Assembly: GCA_903860855.1 (NCBI GenBank)
Contig: CAIOSF010000114.1
Location: forward strand, 1-8,460
Source: an uncultured Alphaproteobacteria bacterium
GTDB lineage: Bacteria > Pseudomonadota > Alphaproteobacteria > Rickettsiales > Midichloriaceae
Length of the DNA: 8,460 bases
Reading direction: 5' to 3'
Shown: piece after piece, positions 1 through 8,143 of the stretch
Layout: each line of letters opens with the position of its first letter
Position numbering within the stretch: the first letter of the stretch is position 1
Notes under the pieces: model-generated
Databases searched by the model: none
The model's input: only the letters and a program-made list of their open reading frames with translations
What the model was told of the DNA's origin: nothing
Made by a program: the position numbers and the translations under genes

Positions 1-1062
<1,062 letters not shown>

Positions 1063-1125
1063 CATAGAGAGTTGCTTGCTTATAAAAGGTTGTATTTTTC
1101 AACTAAAAGTTCTTGCAATATCCCA

Positions 1126-1154
1126 AAAGACACTTTAGGATCTTAAGTGTCTTT
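1126..1154. terminator. Hairpin between convergent obg and lpxB, candidate bidirectional terminator
   Basis: A perfect 10-bp inverted repeat, AAAGACACTT (1126-1135) and AAGTGTCTTT (1145-1154), surrounds a 9-nt loop. It sits 63 bp after the obg stop and 140 bp beyond the lpxB stop. Each strand ends its stem in a short T run (CTTT on plus, CTTTT on minus), which fits a weak intrinsic terminator serving both converging genes. The T tracts are short, so Rho-independent termination is an inference. Confidence 0.5.
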
Positions 1155-1172
1155 AAGCGACACTCATAGACA

Positions 1173-1226
1173 GCGCACCTTATCCCATAAGCCTTCCCAC
1201 TAATATCCACAACTTTTAAGGTGCGC
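1173..1226. repeat. 10-bp perfect inverted repeat with 34-nt loop
   Basis: GCGCACCTTA (1173-1182) and TAAGGTGCGC (1217-1226) are exact reverse complements separated by 34 nt. The loop is pyrimidine/adenine-rich on the plus strand. On the minus strand the element lies downstream of lpxB and could fold in its 3' UTR. There is no T tract on either side, so it is not a standard terminator. It could be an mRNA 3'-end stabiliser or a small palindromic repeat element; its function is unknown. Confidence 0.5.
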
Positions 1227-1294
1227 ATTTCCTTCCTTCTACACCCCAATCTTAAGTATGGCAAAAAGGTCGAATCCTAGCTTATTCTATTATT

Positions 1295-2647
1295 CTATCC
1301 CCTATCTCTTGGTCTTTGTGCATCTAAATGGTTTGGAGAATTCATAATATGCAAAATAACATCAGAGGCTATCTCACTTGGTTTTTTTGCTTGCATCATA
1401 CTTTTTTCTTTATTAGAATCTTTGTTTGAAATGGACATCACCTTCTCTCTTTCATGCTCTTCCATCTCATTCGTTCGTAAAATAATATTTTTAAAGCCAT
1501 CAAGTTGTGCCTTTCTAGCTTTTTCATCCGTAAGAAGACCCTCAAGTAAACGCACCATATTATCGGCAGTGCATCCATCTTGTATTAACTCTGGAATAAG
1601 CGATCTATTGAGTAGTATATTACACAGAGTGAAATATGGTACCTTGAGCTTTCGTTTCAGAAACCAAGCAGATAAAGGATTTATTTTATAAAAAGTTACC
1701 ATGGGTAATCCCATAAGGGCTGCTTCTAGCACTGCTGTACCAGCTTTGATCAATCCTAAGATGCTATTAGCCATGATTTTTGTTTTAAGATCTTTATCAG
1801 TTATGATAAAAATTTTACTTATGTCTATCTTATCATTGTGAGCGACTGCATAATTTTGCACTAACTTATGCACCATGGTGGAAGTATTGGGATGACATAA
1901 AAAGTACCAATGTAAGTTATGCCCATAATGGTTGATTAGGTTACCATTGACATTAGTGGAATCAGCACTAGTAAAGGCAATTCTATCTTGCATATTCGTG
2001 ATAGTCTGCAATATCGCGGGCATATGGCGCTTAATCTCACCAACTCTACTGCCAGGCATTACCGTTATATTACGGATTGAGCTCCCCTCAGTATTGGTTT
2101 CTTCCTTTGGATCTGGCAACATAACATCATTCTCAATCAATGGATGTCCCACAAAGGTGCATGGCATTTTCCTGAAATACTTAGTTTCAAAGGCAAAAAG
2201 CACTAGTATGTGATCATAGAACTTCCTGACGGTTTCGGCCCTTTCCGGACTGTAGGCCCAAACAGTAGGAGCTACATAATGTACGATAGGCTTGGTAAAT
2301 CCTACTTTTCTGAGTTTTCGCACCACACGAAAATTGAATCCTGGTGAATCTATTGTAATGATGATGTCTGGTTGATAGGAGATTATATCTCTGACTACAA
2401 GTCTAATCTTTTTAATGATGCGAAATATGGACGGAATAATTTCCGCAAATCCCATTAGAGCTATATCGTCATAGTTGCAAACTAGATCGCAGCCAGCTCT
2501 GCCCATAGACTCTCCCCCTATCCCCCTAAACTCAAAGCCTTCCTCCGTCCTCATTGGGCTATTCTTTACACTATTGATCAAGTTCGCGCCAATGACATCG
2601 CCAGATGGCTCGCCGGCTATTAGGTAAATTTTCTTGGAAATACTCAA
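1295..2647 (-). CDS. lpxB: Lipid-A-disaccharide synthase LpxB
   Basis: LpxB is a GT19-family glycosyltransferase that condenses UDP-2,3-diacylglucosamine with lipid X to form the lipid A disaccharide at the inner face of the cytoplasmic membrane. Motifs in order: AGEPSGD (11-17), GIGGESM (42-48), IDSPGFNF (99-106, the conserved Asp at 100), YVAPTVWAY (124-132), FVGHPL (165-170), MPGSRVGEI (197-205), KAGTAVLEAAL (301-311), then VPYFTLCNIL and IPELIQ (336-355). The start is TTG at 2645-2647: an in-frame stop lies 8 codons upstream, and the predicted N-terminus aligns with the family just before AGEPSGD. The ribosome site is weak (AGTGG). At 450 residues it is longer than the roughly 380-390 usual for LpxB. 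The excess lies mainly in a charged insertion near 393-422 before the last helix (SEIASDVILHI) and in smaller loops near 180-192 and 228-275. It stands alone on this strand with no other lpx gene beside it. Confidence 0.95.
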   Translation of the reverse strand: MSISKKIYLIAGEPSGDVIGANLINSVKNSPMRTEEGFEFRGIGGESMGRAGCDLVCNYDDIALMGFAEIIPSIFRIIKKIRLVVRDIISYQPDIIITIDSPGFNFRVVRKLRKVGFTKPIVHYVAPTVWAYSPERAETVRKFYDHILVLFAFETKYFRKMPCTFVGHPLIENDVMLPDPKEETNTEGSSIRNITVMPGSRVGEIKRHMPAILQTITNMQDRIAFTSADSTNVNGNLINHYGHNLHWYFLCHPNTSTMVHKLVQNYAVAHNDKIDISKIFIITDKDLKTKIMANSILGLIKAGTAVLEAALMGLPMVTFYKINPLSAWFLKRKLKVPYFTLCNILLNRSLIPELIQDGCTADNMVRLLEGLLTDEKARKAQLDGFKNIILRTNEMEEHEREKVMSISNKDSNKEKSMMQAKKPSEIASDVILHIMNSPNHLDAQRPRDRG

Positions 2648-2800
2648 AAAACCACTGTGGTAAAGACTTTTAAGATGCGACGATTGTAGTCGTGATGATT
2701 ACCTTATGCAATGATGGGAGTGGAGGATAAGAACGATGGTTTGTCATAGTGTACCTGCCCCTTTTGCTTATACCGCATACCCATCAAGAACTGCTTGATT

Positions 2801-2849
2801 TATGATATCATATAGCATGATATGATTAGACATCATAGCAATATATCAT
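2801..2849. promoter_or_regulatory. Clustered TATGAT/ATCATA dyads, candidate operator
   Basis: TATGATATCATA (2801-2812) is a perfect 12-bp palindrome. Twenty bases on, TATGAT (2821-2826) and ATCATA (2832-2837) repeat the same half-sites with a 5-nt spacer, and a further ATATCAT lies at 2843-2849. The cluster sits in the 211-bp spacer between lpxB (leftward) and the reading frame starting at 2859 (rightward). Similar half-sites spaced by about two helical turns suggest a dimeric regulator, but the AT-rich context makes chance possible. TATGAT also resembles a -10 box. Confidence 0.4.
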
Positions 2850-2858
2850 GGTTGCGCC

Positions 2859-3122
2859 GTGCAGAGTGTGGAGCAAAATACCAAATTCAGTGACCTCTTT
2901 AAAATAAACAAGAAGAAGGTCAGTTTTATATTGACAGGTGATAATCATTCTGATCCAGCCCTGGAGGAAAATGGTAAATTCTTTCAAACACCATTTGGTA
3001 AGACTTTTAAACCAATTGTAACTGCCAACCTATTCAGCCACATCTTCCTCAAACCTGGCGTCAAGGTCTATATAATTCCCTTAAGTCTATTATGCCTGCA
3101 AAGACCACAGACGGTGAGCTAA
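2859..3122 (+). CDS. Unrecognised 87-aa reading frame, probable 5' part of a frameshifted gene
   Basis: I do not recognise this protein. It starts at GTG 2859 (or GTG 2868); no good ribosome site is visible, and the frame is closed by a stop at 2823. Residues 1-70 look like a soluble, mixed-charge protein (KINKKK, LTGDNHSDPALEENGKFF, FKPIVTANLF). The last 18 or so residues (after GVKVYI) turn into an unconvincing Leu/Gln run. That is also where the -1 frame becomes open and continues as the next reading frame, which overlaps it by 31 bp. The simplest reading is one gene of about 215 codons with a single-base deletion somewhere in 3011-3122. Two overlapping, translationally coupled genes are possible but less likely. 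Confidence 0.4.
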   Translation: MQSVEQNTKFSDLFKINKKKVSFILTGDNHSDPALEENGKFFQTPFGKTFKPIVTANLFSHIFLKPGVKVYIIPLSLLCLQRPQTVS

Positions 3123-3505
3123 TGCAACTTGCCAGCCGTGTCTTAGGCATGCCACCCTGCCGGCATAGGATCATGCTTGGAATCGAAAGATGCCTCGTTA
3201 CTTTCAATAAACAAACAGCAAAAGCACAACTAAACATCTTAGCAAATGATAAGACAGTTACCATTGAAGAAGATGAAACAGGCAATAAATTTACTATGAC
3301 GTGTCCGGCAAATAGGCATAGTTTCGTGAATTCTGTCGTTCTTCATTATGAAGAATCAAAAGCAAGGCTTGATGGGTTAACGGAAGAATTTTACTCTAGA
3401 TTCACTAGCTGTGGCTCTGGGAATGGATGGCAGTACTTCCTCAAGTTGCAGAAAAAATCCAAAAATTCGCATGTTAGCCCTCATTTTAGCCCTAATATCA
3501 TGTAA
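3092..3505 (+). CDS. Unrecognised 137-aa reading frame, probable 3' part of a frameshifted gene
   Basis: Not recognised. The ATG at 3092 has no clear ribosome site, and the frame is open upstream back to a stop at 3008, as expected if it continues the preceding frame. The protein is soluble, with no signal peptide or membrane segment. Features include PPCRHR (21-26), a Lys/Glu-rich stretch ending FTMTCPANRH (about 67-76), a helix-like EESKARLDGLTEEFYSRF and a C-terminal SGNGWQYFLKLQKKSK. It has four cysteines but no obvious metal-binding spacing. No transposase, toxin or nuclease motif was found. It precedes the histidine kinase gene by 56 bp on the same strand. It could be a broken gene or a lineage-specific hypothetical protein. 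Confidence 0.45.
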   Translation: MPAKTTDGELMQLASRVLGMPPCRHRIMLGIERCLVTFNKQTAKAQLNILANDKTVTIEEDETGNKFTMTCPANRHSFVNSVVLHYEESKARLDGLTEEFYSRFTSCGSGNGWQYFLKLQKKSKNSHVSPHFSPNIM

Positions 3506-3561
3506 AATTATTATCAATTATCTGTTTAAAAATATTTATGTATTTATAGTCAAGTAAGTTA

Positions 3562-5619
3562 ATGTTGGTGCCAGAATGGACGTACCCAAAGATTAGCTTA
3601 GAAGCACCTATGTTAACAAAGCTCTCTCCTAGACATAACCTCATGTTCCTAATGGGGGTTGTAGCTGTGATAGTGCCAACATGTCTAATTACCCTATTAG
3701 CAGCAACTTACTATTATTTAGGAATAGAAAGACTATTTAGCGAACAAATAAGTACAAGCATCAATACCACTGTTGATATAGCAAAATCCTATCTTAACGA
3801 GCATATTAACAGCATAAAAATCGATACTCTTTCAATAGTAAACGAGCTTGATGATAGCTTTTATCAGCTTGTACGCAACAATCACAAACTGACTCGTGTA
3901 CTGGACAGTCAGGCTCTCTCATATAACTTATCTGAAATTGTTATCTTCAACAAAGAGAGGATAATTGGTAAAACATCTCAGAGCTTTGCTTTGCTTTTTG
4001 ATAGCATACCTTACGATGTACTCGCCAAGGCTGATAATGGCGAGATATACATCAGAAGGGTGAGTGATGATAAAGTTCAAGCGATTTTGAGACTTGATCG
4101 TTATATCAACTATGTCATTCCTGGTGGTATGTACCTTCTAGTTGGTAGGTACCTTGACGATCAAATAATTAGACATCTAAAAGAGACGGAAAGCTCAGCC
4201 AATACATATTCATCTGTCCATGACAGCGTGGAAACATTGCGTACCAGGGTATTCACTGCCATGGGGGCCATCTCTTTATTGTTTTTGATTGGGGCCTTGG
4301 TTTTAGTTGCAAACCTTATAGTAAAGCCGGTCAATCGCTTGGTCCAGGCTACGGCTAAGATTGGTGAGGGCAACTTTGATATCAGGGTACCAGAAAGTAA
4401 AGCAAAAAATGAGATAGCCATTCTGTCAAAGGCATTTAATCGCATGATTAAAAGGATAAAAGAACAGCATGTTGCATTAAAAGAGGCAAATGATCACCTC
4501 ATGGAGAGGAGGAGGTTTATTGAAACGGTATTATCAAGACTGTCGGCTGGCGTACTGGTTCTGGATTCAAACTCATTTATAGTGTTATGTAATGATTCAG
4601 CATCGGAAATTTTACATAAACCAGAATTAATTGGAAGATATTGCTCTGAGATTTTTCCAGAGATTGAAAAATTATTACATGGGGATCAGGTTACAGATTT
4701 GTTTAATAAACAATCTCATAACTCAATTGAAGACAATCTTGATGATGACGGATATATACATCTTAATATACAGAGAAGAGATAAAAGCATCAATCTATTG
4801 ATAAAGATTGCCATGCTTAGAGATGTATATGGGGAAACTACGATAGTGACATTTGATGATATTACGGAGTTGGTGAAGGCCCAGAGATTTGAAGCTTGGG
4901 CTGATATAGCTCGTCGTATCGCCCACGAGATTAAGAATCCACTTACTCCGATTCAGCTGGCGATAGAGTTACTCGAGCGCAAGTTCTCAAAGCAGATTGT
5001 GCACGATGTGGATATGTTTGAAAAATATATCCACATTATAATAGCTAGAGTTGAAGATATAAGAAGAATGGTGACAAATTTTTCAAACTTTGCCAGCATA
5101 TCTACTCCCGTCATATCTGTGCATAATATTTCCAAGTTAGTGCATGAGGCCCTGGTTCTGCAGCAAGTTGCCAACCCTTCTATTGATTATAAATTTGACA
5201 ACAGTGCTCAAGATTGCTATGTACATTGCGACAGGATGCAGATCGTGCAGATCTTGACCAATCTACTAAAAAATTCTGCTGAGTCTATTGCAGAGAAGAT
5301 CCAAAGAGAAGAGTCTAAAAGGGTTACTTCGCAACCTTCAACTAGCGATTCAAGTTATAAAGGTTCCATAAAGGTAGAAATGAAAATTAGCGGAGCGAGG
5401 GTAGTCTTGAGTGTTTGCGATAATGGCCATGGTTTGGACAGCAGTATAGCTGATAGGATATCTGAGCCATATACTACAACGAAAATTGGTGGAGATGGCT
5501 TAGGATTATCTATTGTAAATAGGATAACAAAAGAGCATAAAGGTAAGTTTCATATAGTTAATTTACCCGACGGAGGGGTAAAGGCCAGTTTCGATCTTCA
5601 ATTAGCAAAAATACAATAG
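3562..5619 (+). CDS. ntrY: NtrY-like membrane sensor histidine kinase
   Basis: Two-component sensor kinase of the NtrY type. Order: TM1 (about 28-52), an extracytoplasmic sensor region (about 53-228), TM2 (about 231-254), HAMP (255-305; KPVNRLVQATAKIGEGNFDIRV), PAS (about 317-436), dimerisation/phosphoacceptor domain with ARRIAHEIKNPLTPIQLAIE and phosphoacceptor His455, then the ATPase domain: N-box NLLKN (567-571), D-box DNGHG (620-624), EPYTTTK (635-641) and GGDGLGLS (643-650). All catalytic boxes look intact. At 685 residues it is slightly shorter than typical NtrY. A Ser/Thr-rich segment (585-599) interrupts the ATP-lid side. The ATG at 3562 was chosen; the ATG at 3610 (residue 17), still ahead of TM1, is a fair alternative, and neither has a strong ribosome site. 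NtrY usually phosphorylates NtrX in nitrogen/redox or respiration control, but no response regulator gene lies here. The next gene starts 6 bp later. The symbol is by family resemblance. Confidence 0.9.
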   Translation: MLVPEWTYPKISLEAPMLTKLSPRHNLMFLMGVVAVIVPTCLITLLAATYYYLGIERLFSEQISTSINTTVDIAKSYLNEHINSIKIDTLSIVNELDDSFYQLVRNNHKLTRVLDSQALSYNLSEIVIFNKERIIGKTSQSFALLFDSIPYDVLAKADNGEIYIRRVSDDKVQAILRLDRYINYVIPGGMYLLVGRYLDDQIIRHLKETESSANTYSSVHDSVETLRTRVFTAMGAISLLFLIGALVLVANLIVKPVNRLVQATAKIGEGNFDIRVPESKAKNEIAILSKAFNRMIKRIKEQHVALKEANDHLMERRRFIETVLSRLSAGVLVLDSNSFIVLCNDSASEILHKPELIGRYCSEIFPEIEKLLHGDQVTDLFNKQSHNSIEDNLDDDGYIHLNIQRRDKSINLLIKIAMLRDVYGETTIVTFDDITELVKAQRFEAWADIARRIAHEIKNPLTPIQLAIELLERKFSKQIVHDVDMFEKYIHIIIARVEDIRRMVTNFSNFASISTPVISVHNISKLVHEALVLQQVANPSIDYKFDNSAQDCYVHCDRMQIVQILTNLLKNSAESIAEKIQREESKRVTSQPSTSDSSYKGSIKVEMKISGARVVLSVCDNGHGLDSSIADRISEPYTTTKIGGDGLGLSIVNRITKEHKGKFHIVNLPDGGVKASFDLQLAKIQ

Positions 5620-5625
5620 GGAGTT

Positions 5626-6705
5626 ATGCCACATCGTAATCAAAATAGTCTTCACGGTATTATATTTATGCTGATAAATGCCATGGCGGTATCATCTTTA
5701 TATACGGCCACCAAGGCAATAAACAAGGACATGAACCCAACCCAAGTGGTGTTCTTTTATAAATTCATGGTGTTGATGTGTATGCTGCCATGGATATTTC
5801 GGCATGGGATGAAGGTATTGCGCACATCAAACTTTAAACTCCATATCTTGAGGGGGTTCTGCAGTATATTTGGTTCTCTTTCCTTCATGTATGGCCTGAA
5901 GTATGTAGATCTTATTAATGCCACTGCCATTGGTTATTTGGAGCAAGTTCTGTGGGCGATAGTAGGGGTCCTGTACTTCAAAGAGCGGCTTACAAAGCTA
6001 AAGGTATTCGCAATAGCGCTCAGTGCCATGGGGGCAATCTTAGTTGTATACCCATATGCCTTCGTTGAGTTATGGGGAGCGATCTATAGTCCGATTGCTA
6101 GTGATCCTGAAGCAGGCCAAAGGGTTGGGGGTTTGGGACATAACTTCAACTTTTATTATTTATTCATATTTGCTGGTGTTGCCTTCTGGACTTTAAACGT
6201 CACTGTGATCAAGTTACTTGGTAATAAAGCGGCAAAAAATGACACGCAGGCCTTTTATGTTCTCTTATTCGCCGCATTGTTCTCATACCCTGTTGCCTTC
6301 ATGAAATGGGAACCCATTGAAATTTTTACAGTAAATGTACTGATCAAACCAATTGGGTTTATTCCTTGGTCTGATATTACGGTCACTCCAGTGCAGTGGG
6401 CCTTACTCCTCTTTATGGCGGCAATGTACTTTATCCACGTTATAGCTTTTTTTCTAGCAGTAAAGTATGCAGATATCTCTACAGTAACGCCTTTTGATTA
6501 CACCAGATTGATTTTCACGGCAATTCTTGGTATCATATTCGTAAATGCATCGATACCAACACCATCTTCTTATTACGGCTATGTTTCCATAGTTGTAGCC
6601 GGGTTGATGTTGTTGCGTGCTGAATATGAGCAGAAGCGGAGAGGTAAGAAAAAAAGGTCATTAGAGGAAGCAGAAAGGTTGGAGATAGAAATAGAAAATG
6701 TCTAA
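5626..6705 (+). CDS. EamA/DMT-superfamily transporter, first of a tandem pair
   Basis: Ten-TM drug/metabolite transporter made of two EamA repeats, in the inner membrane. Approximate TMs: 9-27, 38-57, 75-91, 98-116, 125-143, 176-196, 207-226, 257-279, 288-306, 316-331, followed by a basic then acidic cytosolic tail (337-359). Family hallmarks are the YLEQ stretch with YFKERL (104-122) in repeat 1 and KYADISTVTPFDYTRLIFT (280-298) in repeat 2. Its closest functional relatives in intracellular alphaproteobacteria import S-adenosylmethionine or other host metabolites, but the substrate cannot be read from sequence. Compared with its downstream paralogue it has a longer central loop (about 147-174) and an insertion near 230-254. 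The ATG is 6 bp after the kinase stop, with GGGAG just upstream (only 2 nt from the ATG, closer than ideal), so translational coupling to ntrY is likely. Confidence 0.88.
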   Translation: MPHRNQNSLHGIIFMLINAMAVSSLYTATKAINKDMNPTQVVFFYKFMVLMCMLPWIFRHGMKVLRTSNFKLHILRGFCSIFGSLSFMYGLKYVDLINATAIGYLEQVLWAIVGVLYFKERLTKLKVFAIALSAMGAILVVYPYAFVELWGAIYSPIASDPEAGQRVGGLGHNFNFYYLFIFAGVAFWTLNVTVIKLLGNKAAKNDTQAFYVLLFAALFSYPVAFMKWEPIEIFTVNVLIKPIGFIPWSDITVTPVQWALLLFMAAMYFIHVIAFFLAVKYADISTVTPFDYTRLIFTAILGIIFVNASIPTPSSYYGYVSIVVAGLMLLRAEYEQKRRGKKKRSLEEAERLEIEIENV

Positions 6706-7633
6706 AAAAAAAGCTAGCTTCAAACCCAGTAAGCTGTTATCTGGTGTTCTATTGATGGTCATTCATGCTATGTCGATGTCGTCGGTATATGTGATTGGTA
6801 AGAAACTTACGATGGATATCAACCCTGACCAAGTTGCCTTCCTTTATAAATTCAGCGTATTAGTAGCAATTATTCCCTGGTGCTTTAAGGGGGGGATAGT
6901 TCATAATCTAAGGACAAAAAAATTAGGAATGCATATGGCGCGAGGCATATTTAGCGCCGCAGCCACCCTGTGCTTTTACCATGGCTTAAAATATGTTAGG
7001 ACAGCAGATGCTGCTGCGATTACATACCTTGAGCAGATACTGGTTTTGATATTAGGTGTGACATATTTTAAGGAGAAAATGTCCAAGACGAAGCTTGTGG
7101 CTATAAGTTGTGGCATAGTCGGGGCATTGTTCGTAATCAAGCCAGGATTCCAGGAGTTTAATAGCAACTACATTTATATATTTTTGGCGATTATCTTCTG
7201 GGCCATGAATAACTTTAGCGTTAAGGTGTTGGGCCAGACAGAGAGAACAAAAACTCAACTTCTTTATGCTATGCTATTTGGCTCTATATTTACGTTTCCC
7301 TTCGCAATGATTCACCATTGGGATGGGTTTCATCCTGGTATCCTAAAGTATGTTGCCGTTTTAGCCATATTCCATCTAATTCATGTGGTCTCTTTCTTTA
7401 GGGCCTTCAAGTATGCCGATATTTCATCTGTGATGCCATTTGATTATACAAGGTTGATTTTTACAGGTTTCTTGAGTTACATTTTTCTAAAAGAAGCGTC
7501 TGACGAAATTGCTATGGCTGGTTATATCATCATTGCTATTGGAGGTATCTATTTAATATGTCATGAAAGCAAGAAAAAAGGTTGGAGTAGAAACGATGAA
7601 GAACAACTGAAGATCGATGCAACCCTAAATTAG
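6698..7633 (+). CDS. EamA/DMT-superfamily transporter, second of a tandem pair
   Basis: A second ten-TM DMT transporter, clearly paralogous to the one before it. Shared blocks include YKFxVL (50-55), GLKYV (96-100), YLEQ (110-113), YFKE (123-126), HVVSFFxAFKYADISSV (229-245) and PFDYTRLIFT (247-256). Approximate TMs: 14-35, 45-63, 80-97, 105-123, 132-148, 157-177, 186-204, 216-236, 245-264, 272-288. The N-terminus is basic (KKKASFKPSK), consistent with the positive-inside rule, and the 23-residue tail is charged. Its start codon overlaps the end of the preceding gene by 8 bp (ATGTCTAA), so the pair are almost certainly co-translated. At 311 residues it is near the usual family length of about 290-310. 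The predicted role is metabolite uptake (S-adenosylmethionine-importer-like), with the substrate unknown. The two copies differ clearly, which points to an old duplication with possible division of substrates rather than a recent copy. Confidence 0.88.
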   Translation: MSKKKASFKPSKLLSGVLLMVIHAMSMSSVYVIGKKLTMDINPDQVAFLYKFSVLVAIIPWCFKGGIVHNLRTKKLGMHMARGIFSAAATLCFYHGLKYVRTADAAAITYLEQILVLILGVTYFKEKMSKTKLVAISCGIVGALFVIKPGFQEFNSNYIYIFLAIIFWAMNNFSVKVLGQTERTKTQLLYAMLFGSIFTFPFAMIHHWDGFHPGILKYVAVLAIFHLIHVVSFFRAFKYADISSVMPFDYTRLIFTGFLSYIFLKEASDEIAMAGYIIIAIGGIYLICHESKKKGWSRNDEEQLKIDATLN

Positions 7634-7651
7634 CCAGAAGAATATTTTGAT

Positions 7652-8143
7652 ATGATTAATTTTAACAGTAAATACTTCACACTCTTGGTTTGGGTCGTAA
7701 CGGCCTATCTATTCTATAGGTATTCCAATGGTTTGATGGGTAGCGAACCTCAGGCAGGAGGTGATAAAATCACTGCAGCAGATGCTGTTATCAGCATAGA
7801 TATAGATCCGAACAAAAGTTATAAAGATTATACAATTTTGCAAAAAATTGCTTACCACTTCTATCGCGAGCAAATCGATGCTGAGGTGGCAAAATATCAA
7901 GCCAAGAAAGATAGGATTAAGCAAATACCAGTCGTAGAAGGGGCAACTATAGTGCTATCATATAGTGTAGATGGAGGAGAGAATCAAACTGAGAAAATCA
8001 AAATAGATCAAGAAGCAGTACTGTCAGCCCTACCAGAGAAAAAGATTCATGATGACATAATTGGTTTATATGATGGAGAATCGAAATTTATTAGGGATGG
8101 GAATAAAATAATAAAGATTACCATCTTATCAACAGCTCAGTGA
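7652..8143 (+). CDS. Small membrane-anchored protein, possible divergent FKBP-like domain
   Basis: This 163-aa protein is not firmly recognised. It has one N-terminal hydrophobic segment (about 8-23, preceded by Lys7 and followed by Arg23) that looks like an uncleaved anchor, then a polar linker, a helix (about 58-90; ILQKIAYHFYREQIDAEVAKYQ) and a C-terminal beta-rich region (95-160). In that region GATIVLSYSVDGG (97-109) and KIHDDIIGLYDGESKFI (131-147) resemble in order and spacing the VxVxYxGxxxDG and VIxGxExxLxGMxxGE blocks of FKBP peptidyl-prolyl isomerases, but the active-site aromatic residues are mostly missing. Most of the protein would lie outside the membrane, probably in the periplasm. 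It starts 18 bp after the second transporter, on the same strand, so it is likely the last gene of the cluster. No strong ribosome site precedes ATG 7652. The existence of the gene is well supported by its charge pattern and context; its function is a guess. Confidence 0.72.
   Translation: MINFNSKYFTLLVWVVTAYLFYRYSNGLMGSEPQAGGDKITAADAVISIDIDPNKSYKDYTILQKIAYHFYREQIDAEVAKYQAKKDRIKQIPVVEGATIVLSYSVDGGENQTEKIKIDQEAVLSALPEKKIHDDIIGLYDGESKFIRDGNKIIKITILSTAQ

Noticed and set aside
1422..1691. Plus-strand frame inside lpxB
   Set aside because: Antisense shadow of conserved LpxB sequence, with no ribosome site or protein-like character.
3011..3122. Programmed -1 frameshift joining the two hypothetical frames
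   Set aside because: No X XXY YYZ slippery heptamer in the right phase was found in the doubly open region, so a mutation or sequencing error is preferred.
3061..3285. Minus-strand 74-codon frame across the overlap of the two hypothetical frames
   Set aside because: Considered as an alternative gene in this weakly coding region, but its composition is shadow-like and it has no ribosome site. The plus-strand frames have better charge patterns.
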